Origin: Gordionus sp. m RMFG-2023
Lineage: Eukaryota; Nematomorpha; Gordioida; Chordodea; Parachordodidae
NCBI RefSeq assembly: GCF_954871325.1
Contig: NC_088777.1
Location: forward strand, 24,715,366 to 24,779,365
Direction: 5' to 3'
Length of the DNA: 64,000 nt
The notes under the pieces were generated by a model that worked only from the letters and a program-made list of their open reading frames with translations, ran no database searches and had not been told where the DNA came from. This document shows, one piece after another, positions 57,259-64,000 of this stretch. Numbering within the stretch: position 1 is the stretch's first letter; every line of letters starts with the position of its first letter. The translations under genes and the position numbers were made by a program.

Positions 57259-58170
57259 TTTTTTTAGAAAACTATGGGCGGGCTTGGCGGGCAACATTTT
57301 TTAAAACATTGGGTGGGCGGGCTTATCAAAAACCCACCCAATGCAGATCTCTACTCGGAGCCAACATTAAAAAGTCAAGATTAATAAAATATTGGTATTG
57401 GTTCAAAATATTATATTGGGTTTAAACGATATCTTTTATTTTTTGTTTTAGTATTGCTATTTATTTAATTTATATTGTTAATAAATAAAGAATGAAATAG
57501 TGATTTTAAAATACTTTGTTTACATAAATATGTATTTTTAAATAAATATATATATGAAAACTATGAAGCAATATTGTTTTAGAGAACTGAACCTATATAT
57601 TTTTCCTGATTCCTTTTTAAATGATAATTCTGAAAAAGATAATAAATTGGAAAATTATCTTTGGCAATCACAATTAAATTTTAATGTTTTCCTTGACAAC
57701 AAACTTAGTGAGGGATTAAAAAATGCAATTCATTTTTTAAGATTTATCTTCAATTATTGAAAAAGATGTTATTTTTAATAAAAAATTCAGAATTAATTAA
57801 ATTTTAATTAAAAATTTATAAACTGTATATTCCTAAAAAAATGAAAGAGATTAATGAACCTTTGGATAGAATTAAATTTAAGCCAATCAACTCACACTCA
57901 TTGTTGTAGAACACAATCAGTTGTTGATAAATTAGTTTTAAATTTTGTAATTGACATTTATTAATACTATCAAAAAATTGGAGCCAACTAAAAATGTGAT
58001 ATCTAGGACTAACCTTATTAAAAATTAACAAAGAATATGACATCATGGCAAAGAAATTAGGTGTATAAAAATTGTCTCTACAATTGCGAATTCTTGGCCA
58101 GCTTAACATCGGTATATAAAATAATATTTCATAGATTGATAATAATGTCTTTTAAAAAAGTTCTTGTTTA
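57259..58170. other. Stretch with two short unrecognised ORFs
   Basis: 57259-57352 is the right part of a GC-rich MITE ending TGCAGATCTCTA. A 68-codon frame at 57554-57760 (plus; FRELNLYIFPDSFLNDNSEK) and a 97-codon frame at 57816-58109 (minus; SWPRIRNCRDNFYTPNFFAM) have plausible protein-like composition. I recognise neither and see no clear splice sites; they may be exon fragments of an unknown gene. Confidence 0.35.
57816..58109 (-). CDS. Unrecognised ORF, possible exon
   Basis: 97 codons from an ATG: LSWPRIRNCRDNFYTPNFF, then RYHIFSWLQFFDSINKCQLQ and YQQLIVFYNNECELIGLNLI. The codon composition is less skewed than in neighbouring spurious frames, and the aromatic- and Leu-rich pattern resembles a helical protein. 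No family is recognised. It ends 60 bp from the Gypsy insertion site. Confidence 0.2.
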   Translation of the reverse strand: MLSWPRIRNCRDNFYTPNFFAMMSYSLLIFNKVSPRYHIFSWLQFFDSINKCQLQNLKLIYQQLIVFYNNECELIGLNLILSKGSLISFIFLGIYSL

Positions 58171-58175
58171 GGGAT

Positions 58176-58445
58176 TGTAAAATAACATGAATATGTGCCG
58201 GTGAATAATAAATAAGTTTTGTTAACTTTATTAAATAAAAAATATATTTTATTAACTAACTTTTTCATTTCATACTTCAATTATATACATTTTTTATAGG
58301 TCCAAATTAGAATATAAACAAATATAAAAAAGTAAAATAATATATAAAAAAGTAAGGTTACGCCGTTTATAAAATTAGATTATAACAAAATAATAAAAGT
58401 TCAAATGCAAAAAAACAAAAAATAAAATAAAGGAATAACGCAACA
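58176..58445 (-). repeat. 3' LTR of the 58-64 kb Gypsy element
   Basis: 270 bp, apparently identical to 63428-63697. It is bordered inside by the polypurine tract AGAAGAGGGAGAA (minus strand, 58446-58458) and outside by the GGGAT duplication. Confidence 0.95.
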
Positions 58446-58458
58446 TTCTCCCTCTTCT

Positions 58459-58850
58459 GATAATTTCATCGGAGAAGTCATAGAGAGTTTGTTGTTCAAG
58501 TGGTTTATAATTTTGGTAATCAAGTTGTATCACAAATCATCATAACGTTGGCTTGTCCAATCGTTGGTTTGTATATATCGATTTTGCACGGTGGTTTGTT
58601 TAAATCGCAAGCTTGATATCCATATCGTAAATTGTCTCCATTGATCATAGCTTGTTTGATAGTACTCAATTGTTAATTATCATTTTTCCAAAATTGTATT
58701 ATCACAAATAAGTTGCGAATAAGAAATAATAGTTCGTCATAAGAATAAATGAAGAATGATAAATCAATAAGATTGTTATATTTTTAGCGTTTTAATATAA
58801 GCGTTTTAATATTTAATTTAGTTTATGCAATTTAATATTTATTTTATATT
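58459..58850. other. 3' untranslated part of the Gypsy element
   Basis: Between the Gag-Pol stop and the polypurine tract. No gene. CAAATCATCATAACGTTGGC and TTGTATATATCGATTTTGC are more complex than the surrounding A/T runs. Confidence 0.6.
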
Positions 58851-61800
58851 TTAAGTTACATAGTCTTTTAAATAAGCAGGTTTATTTTTAATTCGCACAG
58901 GTCTAGAGATAGGTGTTATATCGTTATTATCAGTAATTTTTATATTTTTGTCCATACTTCCCTCCTTAAAAGAATCCTTAGAGTCATTGTTAATAATTGT
59001 GTTAAAACAGTTTCTAATTCTTATTTGATCTAAATGTCTCCTCAAAATACCTTTCTCAGTCTTAATTTGGAACATCATATCACTTTCCTTATATGTGATT
59101 ATACCTTTGCACCATATATCATCACCTTGTATTTTATACCAAACAAAATCTCCTACGTTAAAAGTTCTATTTCGTGGTAAAGTGACGTTTATTTTATTCT
59201 TCTTTTCCTCCATCGGTTTTAATAAGTCCCATTTAATTCTAATATCTCGATTAAACATTCTCTGTGATGGTGTAACTCCTGTAGTATCATTACGCGTATT
59301 TCTGTAATTAAGTAAAAATTTGCTAAGTGCGATATCTGGGTCTACTTTAATATTCCTTTTCATGTGTGTTTTAAACGTTCTAACCATGCGTTCAACCTGG
59401 CCATTGGATTGCTGGTGATAAGCAGATGTAAGCACATGTTTAATACCAAAATTGTTGCAAAATTTTTTAAAATCGTTACTCGTAAAGTTAGTACCGTTAT
59501 CAGTAACTATAGTTTCAGGTATTCCGTATAGCGAAATAGTTTTAAAGATTTCTTTTAAAGTAACATTAGTCGTAATATTTTTAACAGGAATAATAATTGG
59601 AAATTTGCTGTAGGCATCGACTATTATCAACCAATTTTTTGTGAAAAACGGACCCGCATAATCTATATGTATCCTTTCAAACGGTTTAGTTGCCGAAACC
59701 CATGGTTTTTGTATCTTTATAGGATTATCGTGATATATATTACAATCGTCACAACTTTTCACTTCCGTAACAATATCACTATTTATGCCAGGCCACCACA
59801 TGTAATCTTTGGCTAAGGATTTGATTTTTCCTGCTCCCAAGTGACCTTCATGTAATGACTGTAGTATAGTTTTTCTCATAGAAGACGGAATTATAATTTT
59901 ATTGCTTTTGTAAAGACAATCTTTAATTATACTTAATTCCAATTCAATGTTTTTATAAATATTATTCATTATAGGTCTGTTGTTATTAATATCATTTATG
60001 ACTTGTTTTAATTTCGTATCTTTCAAAGTTTCATCACGGATTTGATCAAAGTTAATAGGTAAGTCCTCATATTCATTTATAATGGTTACATTTTCAATAG
60101 TTTCATCACGACATTCTTGTGGTAATCTTGAAAGGCAATCAGGAACAACATTATATTTACCGGCTTTGTACTTTATATTAAAATCATATCCTCCTAATGT
60201 AATATTCCACTTCTGGAGTCTTAACGACATGGTGCTATTATCCTTGAGACCCTTGGTGAAGATGTGAACTAGAGGCTTATGGTCAGTAATAATTGTAAAT
60301 TTTGTGCCGATTAAATATTCCTGAAATCTCTTTATAGCAAACATTATAGCGAGAGCCTCACGCTCAATATTGGTATAATTCATTTCAGATTTTAATAAAG
60401 TTCTCGACGCGAAAGCTATAGGTTTTTCTTTACCATCTTTTTCAATATGAAATAGTACAGCTCCTAAACCACATTTTGATGCGTCAGTGGCTATCCCTAT
60501 AGGTAATTCAGGGTTAAAATATGTCAAAGCAGGTGGAAGACTAATTAACTTCTTTAGATCATAAAAACTTTTAGAGTGTTCTAGATTCCAAGCCCATTTT
60601 TCTTTATTGACAATCTTATAAAGAGGATCGGCAATTTCCGCAAAATTGTTCAAAAATTTTCTATAGTAGCCAGCCATGCCCAGAAATGTTGATAATTCAG
60701 CAGCTGATTTTGGTTCTGGCATATTAATTATTGCTTCAATTTTGTCGTGATTAGCATGAATCCCCTTAGCGTCAATATCATGACCCAGGAACCTCACTTT
60801 GTTTTTAAAGAACACACTTTTATTAAAGTTAGGTATTAGCCCAAACGATGATATTCTATTAAACACTTTTTTTATATTATTTAGGTGGGCTTCATCGTTT
60901 TTTCCAGTTATAAGTAAATCATCAATATAAAATATAACGTCATCCATGTCCCCGAAGATTTGATCCATAATCTGTTGAAAAATTGCAGATGAGGTCTTAA
61001 GCCCAAAAGGAAGTCTAGTAAATTGGTAATATCCCTTATGCGTAGATATGGTTAAAATATTTCTGCAACTTTTATCAATTGGAATCTGTAAGAAAGCATT
61101 TTTAAAGTCAATCTTCGTAAATTTCTTTCCTTCCGAAAGTTTAGCAATTAGATCATTAATTCGTGGTAGAGGGTATCTAAAGTCTTCTAGAGCTGGGTTT
61201 ACAGTATCCTTAAAATCAGCGCAAAGCCTAATGCTCCCATCTTCTTTATAGACAGCAGTAACAGGACTTGCCCATCGGACATCATTCACCGGCTCAATAA
61301 TTTTATCATGTATCCATTTTTTAAGTTCATTACTAACAAGATTAATTTTTGAATAAGGAATACGTCTAGGCGGTATAATTTTAGGTTGGGCATCATTTCT
61401 TAAATGTAACTTGACACTTGCTTTGTTGATTGGCCCATTAGTTAATTTCGATTCACACTCTTTAATCAATTTTTTTATTTCATCTTCGTAATTAGTGTCA
61501 ATATTTGCTATAAATTTATTTAAAATATTTTTGAAAGCATTGATCCACATACGTCCCAACAAGGCATTTTTACTTGATTCAACCACTACCGCTTGTAAAT
61601 ATTTGGACATACCATCATAAGTCACTTTAACTTGAGTAGTTCCTATGATTTTGATTAAATTCCCGTCATAAGCAGTGAGTTGTAGCTCGGATTTCTTAAG
61701 ATCTCTAATACCAAGTTTTTTAGCCAGACCATGAGGTATGATAGTGTATTTGGATCCAGTGTCCACTTGCATACAAGTAACAACATCGTTCACTTTTACA

Positions 61801-62936
61801 GTAGTCATAAATGCGTTATCATTGTCATTAATCACGTCACCAGATAAATTGTTGACATTAAAATCATTATCATCTTTGTTCTTTGTAGAATCAACTTTCT
61901 CTTCAATAATTTCTTCAATATTCATGTTGTAATCATTATTGTATTGTATTTGCTTTTTATTATTTTCGTCGCCACTTCTATAATTATTTGAGTTGTTATT
62001 ATATTGTATTTGCTTTCTCTGAATATTATCATTACCTCTATAATTATTTGAGTTGTTGTTATATTGTATTTGCTTTCTCTGATACTTATCATTACCTCTA
62101 TAATTATCTGAGTTGTTGTAATAAGATTGGTAATTATTACGATTTACGTCACCGTATTGGATTTGTTTTCTTTGATTATAATCATACCATGTATTATTTC
62201 TACCAAAATTCGATTGATTATTATTATTATAGCGATAATTGTTATAGTTATAATTGTTATAATTATCGTGGTATCGCGAATTATTATTACCATAATTGTA
62301 TCTAAAATTATTATTGTAATTCCCATTTCTATATCTATTATCATAATTATTTCGGAAATTATTATCATTTCTACTGCAAAAATTTTTATCTTTATCGGAT
62401 TTTTTATCATTATTTATATAACTTATATCATTATCCTCAGACTTAATATTACTAGAGTCCAGTTTCACCCCTAATTCCACCATCTGATTCAATGTAAGGT
62501 CAAAATTTTTGGAAAATTTGTATTTAATTTTATCGTTTAAAGTAGATGTCCGTAATTTCTCTTTTAATCTACTATCGTCCAAAAAATTACATTTCTTATG
62601 AAGTTTCGATACTCTAATGTACCATAACATAAAACTCTCTGATGAGTTTTGTTGAAGAAGATTAAATTTATTAATTAAAGTATTTAAATTTAGCGCTGGT
62701 AAAAGATAGGTTAACTTTTTAATCACAATTTTAAGATCTAAAATATCGGTATCAGAACAAATTGCCTTAATGTCGTCAAAAACTTCGTCTGATAAATTAT
62801 TAAGCAAAGTATTAATTTTAATAGAGTCCGATAATGTACTGGTCGAAAAGTAATTTAATATTCTGTCTAAATAAATTTCAGTAAGAGGACCCACTAACTT
62901 AGGGATCTTATGTGTAAATTCTTGTTTAATTTCCAT
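58851..62936 (-). CDS. Gag-Pol polyprotein of the Gypsy element, 1361 aa
   Basis: Single frame from an ATG. Residues 1-165 are a helical Gag capsid-like region (FMLWYIRVSKLHKKCNF). 185-340 are Asn/Tyr/Arg-rich with four QRKQIQYNNN-type repeats and no CCHC knuckle. Protease: VDTGSKYTIIP at 391-401. RT: CADFKDTVNP at 572-581, KIDFKNAFLQIP at 608-619, FYIDDLLITG at 669-678. RNase H: ATDASKCGLGAVL at 816-828, TDHKPLVHIF at 884-893. Integrase: HHCC finger 1029-1065 (HEGHLGAGKIKSLAKD ... CDDC), DDE triad in HIDYAGP (Asp1092), VTDNGTNF (Asp1146) and NGQVERMV (Glu1182), then a GDFVWYKIQG tail. All catalytic residues are present, and it looks whole. Polyprotein cleavage by the protease would separate the parts. 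Confidence 0.95.
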   Translation of the reverse strand: MEIKQEFTHKIPKLVGPLTEIYLDRILNYFSTSTLSDSIKINTLLNNLSDEVFDDIKAICSDTDILDLKIVIKKLTYLLPALNLNTLINKFNLLQQNSSESFMLWYIRVSKLHKKCNFLDDSRLKEKLRTSTLNDKIKYKFSKNFDLTLNQMVELGVKLDSSNIKSEDNDISYINNDKKSDKDKNFCSRNDNNFRNNYDNRYRNGNYNNNFRYNYGNNNSRYHDNYNNYNYNNYRYNNNNQSNFGRNNTWYDYNQRKQIQYGDVNRNNYQSYYNNSDNYRGNDKYQRKQIQYNNNSNNYRGNDNIQRKQIQYNNNSNNYRSGDENNKKQIQYNNDYNMNIEEIIEEKVDSTKNKDDNDFNVNNLSGDVINDNDNAFMTTVKVNDVVTCMQVDTGSKYTIIPHGLAKKLGIRDLKKSELQLTAYDGNLIKIIGTTQVKVTYDGMSKYLQAVVVESSKNALLGRMWINAFKNILNKFIANIDTNYEDEIKKLIKECESKLTNGPINKASVKLHLRNDAQPKIIPPRRIPYSKINLVSNELKKWIHDKIIEPVNDVRWASPVTAVYKEDGSIRLCADFKDTVNPALEDFRYPLPRINDLIAKLSEGKKFTKIDFKNAFLQIPIDKSCRNILTISTHKGYYQFTRLPFGLKTSSAIFQQIMDQIFGDMDDVIFYIDDLLITGKNDEAHLNNIKKVFNRISSFGLIPNFNKSVFFKNKVRFLGHDIDAKGIHANHDKIEAIINMPEPKSAAELSTFLGMAGYYRKFLNNFAEIADPLYKIVNKEKWAWNLEHSKSFYDLKKLISLPPALTYFNPELPIGIATDASKCGLGAVLFHIEKDGKEKPIAFASRTLLKSEMNYTNIEREALAIMFAIKRFQEYLIGTKFTIITDHKPLVHIFTKGLKDNSTMSLRLQKWNITLGGYDFNIKYKAGKYNVVPDCLSRLPQECRDETIENVTIINEYEDLPINFDQIRDETLKDTKLKQVINDINNNRPIMNNIYKNIELELSIIKDCLYKSNKIIIPSSMRKTILQSLHEGHLGAGKIKSLAKDYMWWPGINSDIVTEVKSCDDCNIYHDNPIKIQKPWVSATKPFERIHIDYAGPFFTKNWLIIVDAYSKFPIIIPVKNITTNVTLKEIFKTISLYGIPETIVTDNGTNFTSNDFKKFCNNFGIKHVLTSAYHQQSNGQVERMVRTFKTHMKRNIKVDPDIALSKFLLNYRNTRNDTTGVTPSQRMFNRDIRIKWDLLKPMEEKKNKINVTLPRNRTFNVGDFVWYKIQGDDIWCKGIITYKESDMMFQIKTEKGILRRHLDQIRIRNCFNTIINNDSKDSFKEGSMDKNIKITDNNDITPISRPVRIKNKPAYLKDYVT

Positions 62937-63012
62937 ATTTAATTAATAAGACACATATATAAGCAATTATAATATTTATTATTTTATCAATTCAAATTTT
63001 TGGTATAGCTAT

Positions 63013-63249
63013 TCATGTTTTGGTAAATATACAGATTAATTCAATGAAATAATTGTCACCATAAATATAATGTTTCCCATTTAACAATTCGAAACAATTA
63101 ATCATATCTCTTAAGTTCATAAATTCGAACAGCACGTCCTCCGTACCGTCTATCCTATAAAAGGTGACATCGGAATTATAGGTTAACTCAAACAAAATAT
63201 CGTATATGGAGATTTGATGGGGTACATTAATTAGTTTGAAGGCGAACAT
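63013..63249 (-). CDS. Leader ORF with RRM-like pattern
   Basis: 78 codons from an ATG, between the PBS and Gag-Pol of the whole Gypsy element. The residue pattern follows an RNA-recognition motif: FAFKLINVP (strand 1), ISIYDILFELT (helix 1), DVTFYRID (strand 2), EDVLFEFMN (strand 3, at the RNP1 position), LRDMINCFELLNGKHY (helix 2 ending in the typical LNGK) and YFIELICI (strand 4). The usual length of an RRM is close to 80 residues. The aromatic residues of RNP1 are only partly present, so RNA binding is inferred and not shown. It ends 76 bp before the Gag-Pol ATG. Not a standard Gypsy component as far as I know. Confidence 0.5.
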   Translation of the reverse strand: MFAFKLINVPHQISIYDILFELTYNSDVTFYRIDGTEDVLFEFMNLRDMINCFELLNGKHYIYGDNYFIELICIFTKT

Positions 63250-63427
63250 ATTTGATGAAAATAATTTTTAAATGACTTACCCTTTTTTTTATCCATCTTA
63301 TATAGAATTGTTTGTACCATTTTATAATTTAATTTTTTTTATTAACCATATTTACAAAGGAAAAAAAATTTTATTTTTAAAAAATTTTCCATGAGGCGAG
63401 TTTCTTATGCCAACAATGGAGGCACCA

Positions 63428-63697
63428 TGTAAAATAACATGAATATGTGCCGGTGAATAATAAATAAGTTTTGTTAACTTTATTAAATAAAAAATATATT
63501 TTATTAACTAACTTTTTCATTTCATACTTCAATTATATACATTTTTTATAGGTCCAAATTAGAATATAAACAAATATAAAAAAGTAAAATAATATATAAA
63601 AAAGTAAGGTTACGCCGTTTATAAAATTAGATTATAACAAAATAATAAAAGTTCAAATGCAAAAAAACAAAAAATAAAATAAAGGAATAACGCAACA
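63428..63697 (-). repeat. 5' LTR of the 58-64 kb Gypsy element
   Basis: 270 bp, TGTTGCGTTATTCC ... GTTATTTTACA on the minus strand. Possible TATA box CCTATAAAAAATG and polyadenylation signal TTTAATAAAG on the minus strand. Same as the 3' LTR by eye. Confidence 0.95.
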
Positions 63698-63702
63698 GGG
63701 AT

Positions 63703-64000
63703 GACGACACTGGCTACAGCCAGACATTCTCGAGAGGGTTTCAGCCCACTCAGCTTGTAAAAAGCTAAACCAAAAACACACATATGATTATATATCAAAA
63801 ATAATCTTTGAAATTTTTACCACATAAAGATACAAAATAAAGTTGCATTACCGATAATGCTAGAAATTATATAAAAGCTTTCAAGTAAAATAATTATAAA
63901 ATATTATTAAAAATTTATTAGAGTATATGAACTAGGATGGGAATCGGATGATGAAATAGTTCCTCTGTTATTATTTGATCTATTTGTAAAAAAAAATACT
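63703..64000. other. Right edge, no gene seen
   Basis: Starts with a GC-richer patch (GACGACACTGGCTACAGCCA) that directly continues the pre-insertion sequence from 58170. The rest is AT-rich without a recognisable feature. Confidence 0.4.

Larger units (their letters stand above)
58171..63702 (-). mobile_element. Apparently whole Gypsy LTR retrotransposon
   Basis: Metaviridae (Ty3/Gypsy) element on the minus strand, 58176-63697, with a perfect 5-bp target duplication GGGAT at 58171-58175 and 63698-63702. The two 270-bp LTRs look identical by eye. Internal parts in order: PBS TGGTGCCTCCATTG directly after the 5' LTR, a 78-codon leader ORF, a single 1361-codon Gag-Pol, and polypurine AGAAGAGGGAGAA directly before the 3' LTR. 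No break seen. Insertion is very recent. It is of a different lineage from the 31-kb element: single Gag-Pol frame and no zinc knuckle. Confidence 0.95.

Noticed and set aside
61738-62474. Ile- and Tyr-rich frames on the plus strand
   Set aside because: Antisense readings of the Asn/Tyr-rich Gag repeat of the Gypsy element.
1-64000. tRNA, rRNA, prokaryotic operons or ribosome binding sites
   Set aside because: None seen. Splice sites, hAT/pogo/Gypsy/LINE content and an animal-type formin show a eukaryote.

Overview
The window is strongly AT-rich and reads as invertebrate-like animal DNA made mostly of nested transposable elements. The one convincing host gene is a formin on the minus strand at about 3.1-8.05 kb. 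It has a proline-rich FH1 stub and an FH2 domain carrying the GNYMNGG..RGQADGY signature, which is closest to the animal cappuccino/FMN group. It has one 40-bp intron and one 3.85-kb intron filled with transposon remains. The repeat fauna (ZNF862/KIAA1586-type hAT, pogo/Tigger, Gypsy, R2-like LINE with a C-terminal restriction-like endonuclease) also suits a metazoan. The exact taxon cannot be read from the sequence. No tRNA, rRNA or CRISPR was seen.

Layout. 0.26-2.76 kb: hAT-like element holding a LINE fossil. 3.1-8.05 kb: formin gene. 8.4-13.9 kb: a decayed Gypsy pol cut in two by a 4.47-kb foldback element with arms of 1.5-2 kb. 15.1-23.1 kb: two pogo/Tigger relics, a hAT-type MITE with perfect 8-bp target duplications, and a two-orientation minisatellite. 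23.5-25.8 kb: degraded hAT transposase. 27.0-30.5 kb and 40.1-52.4 kb: arrays of a roughly 119-bp satellite centred on the palindrome TGACAATTGTCA, direct on the left and inverted on the right. 31.2-38.4 kb: a young Gypsy element with an inverted LTR fragment at its 3' end and a GC-rich zinc-knuckle ORF inside. 41.8-48.2 kb: a 6.4-kb hAT with perfect 8-bp target duplications, itself carrying an R2-like LINE and itself inserted in an older Gypsy fossil. 52.7-53.3 kb: palindromic MITE. 53.55-57.26 kb: a complete 3.7-kb foldback element whose arms are the TGACAATTGTCA satellite. 58.2-63.7 kb: an apparently whole Gypsy element with LTRs that look identical, a 5-bp duplication, a single 1361-residue Gag-Pol and a small RRM-like leader ORF.

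The main inference is that the TGACAATTGTCA satellite is not an ordinary satellite but the arm of a foldback transposon family. The array pair flanking 30.5-40.1 kb would then be an older copy stretched by successive insertions. The order of events can be read from target duplications: satellite arm, then Gypsy fossil, then hAT, then (inferred, no duplication found) LINE. The newest insertions are the Gypsy elements at 58-64 kb and 31-38 kb.
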